The notes beneath the pieces are model-generated. The model ran no database searches. It had not been told where the DNA came from and was given only the letters and a program-made list of their open reading frames with translations. A stretch of DNA of 39,800 nucleotides. It comes from an uncultured Ruminococcus sp. (GTDB lineage Bacteria > Bacillota > Clostridia > Oscillospirales > Acutalibacteraceae). Each line of letters begins with the position of its first letter. Position 1 is the stretch's first letter. A program made the position numbers and the translations under genes. Positions 24,506 through 33,945 of this stretch are shown here, piece by piece. The stretch lies in the NCBI GenBank assembly GCA_902787145.1, contig CADAEZ010000019.1, positions 1-39,800 on the forward strand, in the 5' to 3' direction.

Positions 24506-25690
24506 ATGAAAATTATGCTTTTTGTTCTTAGATTACTAAGGGGATTTGTGGAATTCAGAGTTTTCGGTAGATTTCCGGAACGGTTTATAAATTTACTGAG
24601 CAGAAGAAATGTAGTCTCATGGAGCGTTGTACCGGAAAAAGACGGGTTCAGCGGAAGAATGTTTTTGTCAGATTATAAAAAGATACGTCCGCTTGCCAAA
24701 AGCTCCGGAGTAAGGCTTAGGGTAGTCAAACGATTCGGATTGCCGTTTTTTATAAAGAGATATAAGCTTCGCCGCGGACTATGCGTCGGAGCGATAATAG
24801 CTATCGCGCTTATGTCGTTGCTCAGTATGTTTGTATGGGATGTGCAGCTTGACGGAGCCGAAGGACTGAGTACGGTAGAGATTAATAACGCGCTCAAGAG
24901 CAGCGGATTGGTTGCAGGAACACTAAAAAGGTCGGTCAGAACCGATTATGTTGAGCGCCGGCTTATGCTTAGGGTACCGGAGATTAGGTGGGTATCGGTT
25001 AATTTGCTAAACAATATTGCAAAAATTCAGATAAAACAGAAAGCTAAAAAGCCAAAATCAAGTATCGCGCCTTATCCTTGTAATATAAAAGCCGCGTTTG
25101 ACGGAGTAATCACAAAGACAACAGTATACAGCGGAACGCTTAGAGTAAAAAAGGGTTCCGCTGTCACGAAAAATCAGCTTCTCGTCAGCGCTGTTACTGA
25201 AAACGCGGATAATAAACTCAGTTACACGCACGCGAACGCTGATATTTTCGCAGATATATATATTGTGAAGAACATAGAAATCAGCAAGAATACGCCGATT
25301 TATATTCCGCAAAAGAATTATACCGAAAAATCAAATATAAGTTTTCTCTGGCTGACCGCGCCTTTCAGGATGTCGGAATCGTGCGGTGGATATAGTCTTG
25401 ATAATTACTACCAATACAGACTTAATCTGAATTCGGTAAGTCTACCGTTAGGCGAGCAGGTGCTCAGGCGGCATTATTTTATCAGGTCAGCTCTTGGCTC
25501 TGATACAGATAAAGCTGAAAACATTCTCAGAAAAAAGCTCTGCCTGTATGAAGCCTTTACTCATAGCAGATGCGGGATAAAGAGTAAAGAATACAAGATT
25601 CTGGAGAATAACAAGTCTTATCTTATAAAGTCAAGCTATACCTTTAACCGAAATATCGCGGTAAAGCAAAGAATACATATTGAAAGCTGA
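24506..25690 (+). CDS. yqfD: Sporulation protein YqfD
   Basis: YqfD is a membrane protein made in the mother cell during sporulation; its job is unknown. Here about 394 residues: an N-terminal region (LRLLRGFVEFRVFGRFPERF, with the family's RGFVEFRV and FPERFINL), one membrane helix near residues 90-112 (CVGAIIAIALMSLLSMFVW), and a large extracytoplasmic domain with VDYVERRLMLRVPEIRWVSVNL-like signature and internal repeats of beta strands. The exact start is uncertain: ATG 24506 or ATG 24515 both follow GGAAAGGA; the ATG at 24485 has no ribosome site. It follows yqfC and precedes the ymdB-like gene. A promoter for that next gene lies across the YqfD stop. Confidence 0.85.
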   Translation: MKIMLFVLRLLRGFVEFRVFGRFPERFINLLSRRNVVSWSVVPEKDGFSGRMFLSDYKKIRPLAKSSGVRLRVVKRFGLPFFIKRYKLRRGLCVGAIIAIALMSLLSMFVWDVQLDGAEGLSTVEINNALKSSGLVAGTLKRSVRTDYVERRLMLRVPEIRWVSVNLLNNIAKIQIKQKAKKPKSSIAPYPCNIKAAFDGVITKTTVYSGTLRVKKGSAVTKNQLLVSAVTENADNKLSYTHANADIFADIYIVKNIEISKNTPIYIPQKNYTEKSNISFLWLTAPFRMSESCGGYSLDNYYQYRLNLNSVSLPLGEQVLRRHYFIRSALGSDTDKAENILRKKLCLYEAFTHSRCGIKSKEYKILENNKSYLIKSSYTFNRNIAVKQRIHIES

Positions 25691-25708
25691 GGCAGGATGT
25701 GATATACT
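25680..25708 (+). promoter_or_regulatory. Promoter of the ymdB-like gene
   Basis: TTGAAA (25680-25685), 17-bp spacer, TATACT (25703-25708). The -35 box overlaps the last codons of yqfD. Confidence 0.6.
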
Positions 25709-25739
25709 CTGTATACAACAATTTAGAAAGAGGAGAGCT

Positions 25740-26513
25740 ATGAGGGTTCTTTGTATTGGTGATGTAGTCGGAAAAATCGGCTGCGAGTTTTTAAGAGATA
25801 AACTCCCCGGACTGAAAAGGGTTAAGGGAATTGATATGGTAATCTGTAACGGGGAAAATTCTTCCGACGGCAACGGTATCACTCCGTCCTCGGCCGACTA
25901 TCTGTTTGACAGCGGCGTCGATGTAATTACGCTGGGCAATCACTCTTTTCGCAGAAAAGAGGTGTACAGCTATCTCGACGAAAAACCGTATATTATCCGT
26001 CCGGCAAATTTCCCCGAGGCTACTACTCCGGGTGTAGGGTGCTGCGTATATGATATGGGCAGGGTAAGGGTCAAGGTCATAAACCTTATGGGTACGATGT
26101 TCCTCGACAACAGCCTGCAAAGCCCGTTTGATATCGTCGACAGCCTCGTGTCCGATGACGACTGTGCTGTAAAGATTATTGACTTTCACGCCGAAACTAC
26201 ATCCGAGAAACTTTCTCTCGGATACTATCTTGACGGCAGGGTGAGCGCGATATTCGGCACTCATACTCACGTCCAGACCTCCGACGAGCATATACTCGCG
26301 AAGGGGACAGGCTATATTACGGATGTCGGTATGACAGGCCCGATGAATTCGGTACTCGGCGTCGAGCCCGAAATTGTTATCGAAAAGTTCAAGACCAGGC
26401 TTCCCGCGCGGTTTGATATAAGGCGCGATAAATGCAAGATGGAATGTGCGATTTTTGATATAGATGACAAATCAGGAAAAACAACAAATACCGAAAGATT
26501 AAGAATTCTTTAA
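25740..26513 (+). CDS. ymdB: YmdB-type metallophosphodiesterase (TIGR00282)
   Basis: YmdB hydrolyses 2',3'-cyclic nucleotides and affects biofilm and motility choice in B. subtilis. The 257-residue protein starts at ATG 25740 (MRVLCIGDVVGKIG) with AGGAG upstream. Metal-binding motifs are in place: IGDVVGKIGCEF, ICNGENSSDGNGIT (the GEN motif), LGNHSFRRKEV and FGTHTHVQTSDE with DVGMTGP. Length fits the family (about 260). It is usually next to rny and spoVS; that neighbourhood is absent here, so the location is unusual. Confidence 0.9.
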   Translation: MRVLCIGDVVGKIGCEFLRDKLPGLKRVKGIDMVICNGENSSDGNGITPSSADYLFDSGVDVITLGNHSFRRKEVYSYLDEKPYIIRPANFPEATTPGVGCCVYDMGRVRVKVINLMGTMFLDNSLQSPFDIVDSLVSDDDCAVKIIDFHAETTSEKLSLGYYLDGRVSAIFGTHTHVQTSDEHILAKGTGYITDVGMTGPMNSVLGVEPEIVIEKFKTRLPARFDIRRDKCKMECAIFDIDDKSGKTTNTERLRIL

Positions 26514-26521
26514 ATTAACTA

Positions 26522-26549
26522 TTGCAAAATTTTTATTTTATAGTATAAT
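26522..26549 (+). promoter_or_regulatory. Promoter of fakA
   Basis: TTGCAA (26522-26527), 16-bp spacer, TATAAT (26544-26549), about 50 bp before the ATG. Confidence 0.55.
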
Positions 26550-26602
26550 TGTTGTGTATGATTAGTTATAAACAACCTTTTAAAGATTAGGAAGTGCTGA
26601 TT

Positions 26603-28252
26603 ATGAATGGTTATGATCTTAAACAGGCGGTAATCTCAGGCTCAAATAATATTTGCTCTAAAAAGCTTATGATTAACGACCTTAATATTTTCCCTGTACC
26701 GGACGGTGATACCGGTACAAATATGTCTATGACAACTACGGCGGCGGTTAACGCGCTTAAGACTGTTGATGATATCAACGCCGGTGTTGTCGCCAAGGCT
26801 ATAGCTTCCGCTATGCTTCGCGGAGCCAGAGGTAATTCGGGTGTTATCCTTTCGATTATCTTCAGGGGCTTTGCCGACGGACTCACCGATAAAGAGGATG
26901 TTAACGGCAAGGATCTTGTTGAGGCTCTCGGACTCGGAGTTGACGGAGCGTATAAGGCTGTTATGAAGCCCACCGAGGGTACTATCCTCACGGTTGCCAG
27001 AGTGGCTTACGAAGGTGGACTAAAGGTTTGCGAGAAGAACGACGACGTTGCTTATGTCTGGGGCGAAATATGTAAGTCAGCTGACGAGGCGCTGCAGAAA
27101 ACTCCCGAGTACCTGCCGGTACTTAAAAAGGCGGGAGTTGTAGATGCCGGCGGTATGGGACTTCTCTCGATATTCGAAGGTATGCTCAAGTACTTTGTCG
27201 AAGGCGAAATATGTGAGTATGCCGAGTCAAGCTCACAGGAGGAACTCGATAACTTTACCAATACAGTAGCCGAGTTCGATGAGGTTATCAACTTCACATA
27301 TTGTACCGAGTTTATTGTCGGCCGTGACGAGGATAACGATAAAGATCCCAATGAGCTCAGAATGTTCCTGGAGACTATCGGCGACTGCGTTGTACTTGTA
27401 AACGATGACGAGATTATTAAGATTCACGTTCATACAAATCAGCCGGGCGATGCGCTCAAGCGTGGACTTGAGTACGGTCAGCTTTTGACTGTAAAGGTTG
27501 AGAATATGGTAGAGCAGCATAAGAAGGCTCAGGCTGACGCCGATAAAGCGCCTAAGAAGGCTTCCAAGTTCGAGCCTGCCGAACCTGTTGATGAAATCGG
27601 CTTTGTAGCCGTTGCTGCCGGCGAAGGACTAACACAGCTCTTTAAGGATTTAGGCTGCGCAAATGTTGTATCGGGCGGCCAGTCCATGAACCCAAGCACC
27701 GACGATATCTATGAGGCTGTTATGGCTACACCTGCAAAGACTGTAGTTGTTTTCCCAAATAACAAGAACATTATTATGGCTGCCGAGCAGACCGTACCGA
27801 TGGTTGAGGACAGAAAGGTTATTATTGTTCCGACACGTACGATTCCGCAGGGTATGACCGCTTTGCTTAGCTACGACCCTGAGCTTTCGGCTGAAAGTAA
27901 TAAGGATATGATGCTCGATGCCGCCAGAAATGTAGCTACCGGTCAGGTAACATTCGCCGCCAGAAACAGCGAGTTCGGTCATCATAAGATAAAGGAAGGC
28001 GAGATTATCGCCCTCGAAAATGGTAAGCTAACCATCACCGAGAAATCTCCGGTTAAGGCGGTCGTAAAGCTTGCCAAGAGTATGATAAAGCACGACACAG
28101 CCTTTGTTACTCTTATTTACGGATGTGACATCTCAGAGCAGGACGCTCAGGAGGCTTATGAGATTATAGAGGATAAGTTTGGCTCAAAGGTAGATGTTTC
28201 ACTAGTAAACGGCGGTCAGCCAATATATTACTTTATGTTAAGTGTTGAATAA
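26603..28252 (+). CDS. fakA: Fatty acid kinase catalytic subunit FakA (DAK2/YloV family)
   Basis: FakA phosphorylates exogenous fatty acids bound to a FakB (DegV-family) partner, feeding PlsX/PlsY. The 549-residue protein starts at ATG 26603 with AGGA about 10 bases before. It has the N-terminal DAK2 domain with PDGDTGTNMSMT (nucleotide and Mg binding, about residues 34-45) and GARGNSGVILS. A middle domain follows, with DAGGMGLLS and a Cys in YCTEFIV, and then a C-terminal domain from about residue 325 (GFVAVAAGEGLTQLFKDLGC) with VVFPNNKNIIMAAEQ. The size is that of YloV (about 550). yloV next to recG is a conserved Firmicute order. No fakB is in the window. Confidence 0.93.
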   Translation: MNGYDLKQAVISGSNNICSKKLMINDLNIFPVPDGDTGTNMSMTTTAAVNALKTVDDINAGVVAKAIASAMLRGARGNSGVILSIIFRGFADGLTDKEDVNGKDLVEALGLGVDGAYKAVMKPTEGTILTVARVAYEGGLKVCEKNDDVAYVWGEICKSADEALQKTPEYLPVLKKAGVVDAGGMGLLSIFEGMLKYFVEGEICEYAESSSQEELDNFTNTVAEFDEVINFTYCTEFIVGRDEDNDKDPNELRMFLETIGDCVVLVNDDEIIKIHVHTNQPGDALKRGLEYGQLLTVKVENMVEQHKKAQADADKAPKKASKFEPAEPVDEIGFVAVAAGEGLTQLFKDLGCANVVSGGQSMNPSTDDIYEAVMATPAKTVVVFPNNKNIIMAAEQTVPMVEDRKVIIVPTRTIPQGMTALLSYDPELSAESNKDMMLDAARNVATGQVTFAARNSEFGHHKIKEGEIIALENGKLTITEKSPVKAVVKLAKSMIKHDTAFVTLIYGCDISEQDAQEAYEIIEDKFGSKVDVSLVNGGQPIYYFMLSVE

Positions 28253-28257
28253 TATTG

Positions 28258-28283
28258 AAGGCGTGCCAAAGGCACGCCTTTTG
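28258..28283 (+). terminator. Terminator/attenuator between fakA and recG
   Basis: Perfect 10-bp stem AAGGCGTGCC/GGCACGCCTT with AAA loop and a short TTTG tail, 5 bp after the fakA stop. The poor T-tract means it may allow read-through into recG, which starts 16 bp later with no obvious promoter. Confidence 0.65.
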
Positions 28284-28298
28284 CGTTAAAGGTGAACT

Positions 28299-30344
28299 AT
28301 GGCTTCTTTGTATACTGTTAAAATAGATACTCTCAAAGGACTCGGCGAAAAGCGATGCGAGCTTTTTAATAAACTCGGTATTTATACAGTCGGGGAGCTT
28401 TTGAATTACTATCCGCGTACATACGAGGACTGGTCGGAGGTTGTTGATATATGTGATATTAACGACGGTGACTCGGTATGTATCGCCGCCGAGCTTACTA
28501 CCGGAGTACAGTCCGGTTATACTAAAAACAGAAAGTTTATCGCAAAAGTGTTTGTGGCGGATGATACGGGCGTATGTGAGCTTGTATTTTTTAATAATCC
28601 ATATATCAGAAATATGTTGAAAACCAATACAAAGTACCGCTTCTTCGGTAAGGCGTCAAGGAATCACACGGATTTACAGATGATCAGTCCGACGTTTATG
28701 ACGGAATCCGATGTAAACGTCGTAAAGCCGATTTATAATCTCACTGCGGGACTGCCTAATAATGTGGTTGTTAACGCTATGAAGCAGGCTGTAGCTATGT
28801 TGCCGGACAAAGTCAACGATCCTTTGCCGGAAGAATTAAGGGAAAAGTACAACCTTTGCGATCTTAAATTTGCCATAGAAAACGTTCATTTTCCGACAGA
28901 CACCGATGCTCTTAATATCGCGAGAAGAAGACTTGTTATCGAGGAACTGCTTGTGCTTAACCTCGGACTTCGTCAGCTTAAAGATCAAAAAAGGACTCAA
29001 AACGCAAATATAATCGAAAAGGATTATTCCGAAGAATTTGAAAAACTCCTTAATTTCGATATGACAAACGCCCAGAAAAGGGTGATTAAGGACTGCGTGT
29101 CCGATGTTATGAATCCTGAGATCTGTATGAACCGGCTTGTGCAGGGCGATGTAGGCTCAGGTAAAACTGTAGTTGCAGGGTCTTTGTGCTATACAGTTGT
29201 AAAAAACGGCGGTCAGGCGGCGATTATGGCTCCGACAGAGATACTTGCCGAACAGCACTATAATTCGTTTAAAGAAATATTGTCAAACACCGATATAAGA
29301 ATTGCCCTGCTGACAGGCTCGGTAAAGGAGAGCCAAAAGAAAGAAATTCGTTCAAAGCTGGAGGCGGGAGAGATAGACCTCGTAATCGGCACTCATGCGC
29401 TGATTACCGACAAAACTCTGTTCAGTAATTTATCTCTCGTCGTAACTGATGAGCAGCACCGCTTCGGCGTAGCGCAGAGGGCTAAGTTACTCTCAAAGGG
29501 CAATAATCCTCATCTGCTTGTAATGAGCGCGACGCCTATTCCAAGAACATTGGGTCTGATAATCTTCGGTGATCTCGATATTTCTATTATTGATGAACTT
29601 CCTCCGGGCAGGCAGGAGATTGATACTCTGCTTATTGACAGTACAAAGCGTCAGCGCGCGCTTGGTTTTATAAAAAAGGAAATCCTTCGCGGACGACAAG
29701 CTTATATAGTTTGTCCGCTTGTAGAGGAGGGCGAGGTTGATACGGGACTTGCATCCGCCGAGGAATACGCCGCCGAGCTGATGCTCAACTTTTTCAGTGA
29801 TATTTCTGTCGGAATACTGCACGGCAAGATGAAGCCTTCCGAAAAAGAAGCGGTAATGGCTGATTTTGCCGAAAATAAAATAAAAATCCTTGTTGCTACT
29901 ACTGTAATCGAGGTCGGGATTGACGTTCCTAACGCTACAATTATGATGATAGAAAATGCCGAGAGATTCGGATTATCTCAGCTTCACCAGCTCAGGGGCA
30001 GAGTCGGCCGCGGAAGTGAGAAGAGCTATTGTATACTTGTCTCGGATAACAGGACAGAGAATTCCGTAGAAAGACTAAAGACAATGTGTGCGACTCGCGA
30101 CGGTTTTAAAATCGCCGACGCCGATCTAAAGCTTCGCGGACCGGGTGACTTCTTCGGCTCACGTCAGCACGGATTACCGCAGTTGAACATAAGCTCGCTT
30201 GCTGATACGCGTAACCTTGAGATTTCCCAAAAAATAGCAGATTATGTTGTATCGGATTCGAATTATATATATGATGACCGATACCGAGCGCTTAACGCTG
30301 AGATCAAGAGATTATTCAGCGCTTCGGGTGAGATGTTGAATTAA
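28299..30344 (+). CDS. recG: ATP-dependent DNA helicase RecG
   Basis: RecG regresses stalled forks and branch-migrates Holliday junctions. The 681-residue protein has the N-terminal wedge/OB domain (LKGLGEKRCELFNKLGIYTVGELLNYYPRTYED and later FIAKVFVADDTGVCELVFFN), the helicase core with Walker A (GDVGSGKT, about 287), DEQH box (VTDEQHRFGVAQR), motif III SATPIPRT, motif V VIEVGIDVPNAT and motif VI QLRGRVGRG. The C-terminal segment (FFGSRQHGLPQL) is the conserved RecG tail. AAAGGTGA precedes the start. It lacks its own clear promoter and is probably read from fakA's. Confidence 0.96.
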   Translation: MASLYTVKIDTLKGLGEKRCELFNKLGIYTVGELLNYYPRTYEDWSEVVDICDINDGDSVCIAAELTTGVQSGYTKNRKFIAKVFVADDTGVCELVFFNNPYIRNMLKTNTKYRFFGKASRNHTDLQMISPTFMTESDVNVVKPIYNLTAGLPNNVVVNAMKQAVAMLPDKVNDPLPEELREKYNLCDLKFAIENVHFPTDTDALNIARRRLVIEELLVLNLGLRQLKDQKRTQNANIIEKDYSEEFEKLLNFDMTNAQKRVIKDCVSDVMNPEICMNRLVQGDVGSGKTVVAGSLCYTVVKNGGQAAIMAPTEILAEQHYNSFKEILSNTDIRIALLTGSVKESQKKEIRSKLEAGEIDLVIGTHALITDKTLFSNLSLVVTDEQHRFGVAQRAKLLSKGNNPHLLVMSATPIPRTLGLIIFGDLDISIIDELPPGRQEIDTLLIDSTKRQRALGFIKKEILRGRQAYIVCPLVEEGEVDTGLASAEEYAAELMLNFFSDISVGILHGKMKPSEKEAVMADFAENKIKILVATTVIEVGIDVPNATIMMIENAERFGLSQLHQLRGRVGRGSEKSYCILVSDNRTENSVERLKTMCATRDGFKIADADLKLRGPGDFFGSRQHGLPQLNISSLADTRNLEISQKIADYVVSDSNYIYDDRYRALNAEIKRLFSASGEMLN

Positions 30345-30350
30345 GATTAC

Positions 30351-30378
30351 GGGGTGTTTAATTTGAACACCCCTTTTT
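30351..30378 (+). terminator. Terminator of recG
   Basis: Perfect 8-bp stem GGGGTGTT/AACACCCC with a 7-base loop followed by TTTTTG, 6 bp after the recG stop. Confidence 0.85.
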
Positions 30379-30429
30379 GCTCTTTGTATTATCAGTTCAG
30401 TTGAACGCAGCCCACAAGAGCTATGAAAA

Positions 30430-30465
30430 AAGAAATCATATCTATTTTGGTGTGGGTGATTTCTT
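30430..30465. repeat. Inverted repeat upstream of the ymfF promoter
   Basis: Nine-bp perfect arms, AAGAAATCA and TGATTTCTT, with an 18-bp centre. The right arm touches the -35 box. It could be a regulator site or chance. Confidence 0.35.
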
Positions 30466-30492
30466 GAATTTCTGCAGCAAGTGTGTTATACT
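30464..30492 (+). promoter_or_regulatory. Promoter of ymfF-ymfH
   Basis: TTGAAT (30464-30469), 17-bp spacer, TATACT (30487-30492). Confidence 0.65.
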
Positions 30493-30528
30493 AACTGTAT
30501 ATGTAAAATTATAATGGAGTTGAAATAT

Positions 30529-31806
30529 ATGTCTGTAACAAAAAGAGAGATTTGCGACGGGGTATGGCTTAACTCGGTTTATGACAACCGGTTCAAGACT
30601 ACCCGACTGTCAGCGAATATCCTGCTTCCGCTCGACGCTGATACTGTCGCGGTCAACGCGCTGTTATGCTATGTGCTCGTACGTTGCTGTAAAAAGTATC
30701 CGGATTTTACAACATTATCCCGAAAGCTGGGTTCTCTTTACGGCGCGGAGCTCAACGGTTCGGTGTCTAAAATGGGCGATATGCAGTGCCTTAATATCTC
30801 TGTCGGAGGTCTCGATGACCGTTACGCGATCGGCGGAGAAAAGATTATCTCCGAACTCACAAAGCTTATGTGCGAGGTGCTTTTTAACCCTAAGGTTAAG
30901 GGAGATAGCTTCTGCAGCGAGGATGTTGAACAGGAAAAGCGTCAGCTGATCGAGCTTATTGACGCTGAGTTCAACGATAAGCGAGCCTACGCCAACAATC
31001 GTCTTATCGAGATTATGTGCGAAGGCGAGCGTTATGGCGTCAAAAAAATCGGCACCAAGGATCAGATTGAAGCTCTCGACGGCAGTGATGTATACAAGGC
31101 GTGGCGTAATATGCTTAAAAACGCTTATTTTGATTTTACTTTTGTCGGATATGACGGAGCGGATAATATTGCCGAATTACTGAAAAATTCCTTTAAAGAA
31201 ATAAACAGAACACCTGTTGAATTGTCAACAGACGTTGTTTACTCCGTCTTTGGTGTAAAAAATGTTGTTGAGGAGGAGGACGTCGCGCAGTGCAAACTGG
31301 AGATTGGATTCCGTACCGCCTGCGCCGAGCCTGAGCCTCAGTCGACCGCTACGCGCCTGATGTGCGCCATTTTGGGCGGTACTGCTTCGTCAAAGCTGTT
31401 TAACAATGTCAGAGAAAAAAAGAGCCTTTGCTACTATTGTATGAGCAGATTCGCAAGGCTCAAAGGTATAATGTTTGTCGAATCAGGTGTAGAAAGCTCT
31501 AATGTAGAGGCTGCCAAAGAAGCTATCTTAAAAGAGATAGATGATATGAAGAACGGTATAATCTCTGATTTTGAGATTAATGCCGCCAAGCTCGCCGTGA
31601 CTAACAGTTTCTGTGGAGTTACCGACACAGTCGGCGGTACCTGTATGTGGTACAGCTCCCAGCTTATGGACGCGAGCGTCGATACTCCCCGTCAGGCAGC
31701 CGAGAAAATTAACGCAGTTACTAAGGAAGGAATAGTCGAGGCTGCTAAAAAGCTGGAACTCGACACGATTTATGTATTAGAGTCAAAGGGTGGGGAAGAT
31801 GAATAA
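30529..31806 (+). CDS. ymfF: M16-like peptidase homologue YmfF (YfmF)
   Basis: This 425-residue M16 insulinase-family homologue lacks the HXXEH zinc motif in its N-terminal domain, as is typical for YmfF, the non-catalytic partner of YmfH. Start ATG 30529 (MSVTKREICDGVWLN) has GGAG nine bases upstream. Domain repeats are visible: GSLYGAELNGSVSKMG in the N-half and LMCAILGGTASSKLFNNVREKKSLCYYCMSRF in the C-half. In B. subtilis, ymfF and ymfH are needed for 5-aminopentanol modification of EF-P; the direct reaction is not established. It overlaps ymfH by 8 bp, so the two subunits are translationally coupled. Confidence 0.85.
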   Translation: MSVTKREICDGVWLNSVYDNRFKTTRLSANILLPLDADTVAVNALLCYVLVRCCKKYPDFTTLSRKLGSLYGAELNGSVSKMGDMQCLNISVGGLDDRYAIGGEKIISELTKLMCEVLFNPKVKGDSFCSEDVEQEKRQLIELIDAEFNDKRAYANNRLIEIMCEGERYGVKKIGTKDQIEALDGSDVYKAWRNMLKNAYFDFTFVGYDGADNIAELLKNSFKEINRTPVELSTDVVYSVFGVKNVVEEEDVAQCKLEIGFRTACAEPEPQSTATRLMCAILGGTASSKLFNNVREKKSLCYYCMSRFARLKGIMFVESGVESSNVEAAKEAILKEIDDMKNGIISDFEINAAKLAVTNSFCGVTDTVGGTCMWYSSQLMDASVDTPRQAAEKINAVTKEGIVEAAKKLELDTIYVLESKGGEDE

Positions 31807-33073
31807 TATTACAGAAGTAAGATCCGCCCGTACAGGCGATAGCTATTACAGAATTGACCACGAGTCCGGGCTCACTATTTATCTCTATCCAAAGCCGGGA
31901 TACAACTCTAAATACGCGATTTTCGGTACGCGCTACGGTAGTGTGAACAACGCTTTTTCACTCGACGGCGGCGAGGTCAAAAATGTTCCGGACGGAATAG
32001 CTCATTATCTTGAACACAAGATGTTTGAATGCGAGGACGGCGATGCCTTTGTTAAATACGCTAAAACCGGAGCGAACGCCAATGCTTATACAAGCTTCGA
32101 TAAAACCTGCTATCTCTTTAGCTGTACAGAGAATTTTGACGAGAGCTTCCGTATTCTTCTTGATTTTGTACAGCGTCCGTATTTCACCAAGCAGACAGTA
32201 GCTAAGGAGCAAGGTATAATCGGTCAGGAAATCAGGATGTACGACGATTCGCCCGACTGGCGTGTTATGTTCAATATGCTTGAGAATATGTATCATAAAC
32301 ACCCTGTTCAGCTGGACATCGCCGGAACGGTTGAGTCAATCGCTAAAATCACTCCGGAACTGCTGTATGACTGCTACTACACCTATTATAACCTTAATAA
32401 TATGGTGCTTGCTGTTGCTGGCGACTTGAGTGTGGAAGATATACTAAAGACTGCAGACGCTATGCTAAAGCCCTGTGAAAAGCACAGTATTGAAAATTAT
32501 TTTGAGGACGAACCCTATGAGGTTGTGTCCGACTATGTGGAGCAGAAGTTCCCTGTCGCTATGCCTATGTTCAATCTTGGTTTCAAAGAGAAAGCACATA
32601 AGCTTACTCAGAAGGAAATGGCGGAGATCGAGATCGCGGTCAGCCTGTTGTCATCACCATCGTCAATGCTGTATAAAAAGCTCGACGATCTCAAGCTGAT
32701 TAACCAGAGTTATGACTGCGAGTATTTCTCCGGTCAGGGTTACAACGCCTTTTTGTTCAGCGGTGAATCACGTTCTCCCAAGGAGACCGCCGAGGTGATT
32801 AAGAATTATATCGACGAAATTAAAACCGACGGAGTTGATAAGGAAGAATTTGAAATCGCTCGTCGTGAGGTTTATGGCGACGCGGTGTCGGGACTTAACT
32901 CGGTAGACAATATAGCCAATACCTTAGCGGATTTCCACTTTAACGGATTTGATATTTTCGGCTTGATTGATGATATTGCCTCGGTTACACTTGACGATAT
33001 AAATAAAAGACTCAAAAATATACTCGATACTGGCAACACAACATTGTCGGTAGTCAGCTCTCCGGAAAGCTGA
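31799..33073 (+). CDS. ymfH: M16 metallopeptidase YmfH (YfmH)
   Basis: The catalytic partner: 424 residues with the inverted zinc motif HYLEH, within PDGIAHYLEHKMFECEDGDA. A distal glutamate is probably in EQGIIGQEIRMYDDSP, and the conserved GANANAYTSFDKTCYLFS lies between. Start ATG 31799 (MNNITEVRSA) has GGGTGGGG upstream; an alternative GTG lies nine bases earlier. ATGAATAA at 31799-31806 shares start and stop with ymfF. It acts in the cytoplasm, probably as a heterodimer with YmfF. In B. subtilis the pair is associated with EF-P modification. No efp gene is in the window. Confidence 0.9.
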   Translation: MNNITEVRSARTGDSYYRIDHESGLTIYLYPKPGYNSKYAIFGTRYGSVNNAFSLDGGEVKNVPDGIAHYLEHKMFECEDGDAFVKYAKTGANANAYTSFDKTCYLFSCTENFDESFRILLDFVQRPYFTKQTVAKEQGIIGQEIRMYDDSPDWRVMFNMLENMYHKHPVQLDIAGTVESIAKITPELLYDCYYTYYNLNNMVLAVAGDLSVEDILKTADAMLKPCEKHSIENYFEDEPYEVVSDYVEQKFPVAMPMFNLGFKEKAHKLTQKEMAEIEIAVSLLSSPSSMLYKKLDDLKLINQSYDCEYFSGQGYNAFLFSGESRSPKETAEVIKNYIDEIKTDGVDKEEFEIARREVYGDAVSGLNSVDNIANTLADFHFNGFDIFGLIDDIASVTLDDINKRLKNILDTGNTTLSVVSSPES

Positions 33074-33081
33074 GGTGCTGT

Positions 33082-33945
33082 ATGACAATATATAATGTTA
33101 GTTTTCCCGGATTTGGCTTGGAATTTAAAATAAGTCCGATAGCCTTTTCGCTCGGCTCAATGAAAATCCATTGGTATGGAATTATAATCGCGTCGGGGCT
33201 GTTGCTCGCCTTATGCTACGCGTGGTTTTCGGCAGAGCGGTTTCAGGTCGACAAAAACAAGCTCCTTGACTGCGTGCTTGTCGGAATTGTGACCGGCGTA
33301 ATCGGCGCGAGAGCCTACTATGTTCTTTTTAAGCTCGACTACTATGCCGCTCACCCGGCCGAGATACTGATGATTAACAACGGCGGACTAGCTATATACG
33401 GTGGTATTATCGGTGCTTTTCTCGGCGGATGTATTACCGCTAAGATACTTAAGATAAAGATTATGCCGATACTTGATATTTCTGTGCTTGGTTTTTTGAT
33501 CGGCCAGGGTATCGGACGTTGGGGTAATTTCTTTAATCAGGAGGCCTTTGGAACTCCGACAGATCTTCCGTGGGGAATGATTAGTGAGAATACCAACCTG
33601 ACGGCTGTGCATCCCTGCTTTTTATATGAGAGCCTGTGGTGCCTGATTGGATTTGTACTGCTCCACTTTTTGTCAAAAAAGTATCAGAAATACGCGGGCC
33701 AGGTGTTGTACTGGTATATGGTATGGTACGGTTTTGAGCGTATGATAGTGGAGGGACTCAGGACGGACAGCCTGTATCTTCCGCCAATACTCGGTTTTGA
33801 GCTCAGGGTGTCACAGATTCTTTCGGCATTGATACTCATAGCCGGTGTAATTTTATTGATAGTTAACAGGAACAAGGAGGATAAGTTTTATGACGATTAT
33901 AGACGGAAAAAAGGTCAGCGCTTTGGTAAAAGAGCAGGTAGCTGA
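33082..33945 (+). CDS. lgt: Prolipoprotein diacylglyceryl transferase Lgt
   Basis: Lgt attaches diacylglycerol from phosphatidylglycerol to the lipobox cysteine of prolipoproteins. The 287-residue membrane protein has about seven hydrophobic segments and the Lgt signature [13 protein letters not shown] with the phosphatidylglycerol-binding arginine. Conserved are [11 protein letters not shown] near the N-terminus and [20 protein letters not shown] at the C-side. A GAGGTG site precedes the ATG. The three predicted lipoproteins or surface proteins in this window would use it. Its last 19 codons ([19 protein letters not shown]) overlap the folD start by 56 bp in another frame; without that tail it would end near residue 268, the usual length. 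A lost or shifted stop codon is therefore likely. Confidence 0.95.
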   Translation: MTIYNVSFPGFGLEFKISPIAFSLGSMKIHWYGIIIASGLLLALCYAWFSAERFQVDKNKLLDCVLVGIVTGVIGARAYYVLFKLDYYAAHPAEILMINNGGLAIYGGIIGAFLGGCITAKILKIKIMPILDISVLGFLIGQGIGRWGNFFNQEAFGTPTDLPWGMISENTNLTAVHPCFLYESLWCLIGFVLLHFLSKKYQKYAGQVLYWYMVWYGFERMIVEGLRTDSLYLPPILGFELRVSQILSALILIAGVILLIVNRNKEDKFYDDYRRKKGQRFGKRAGS

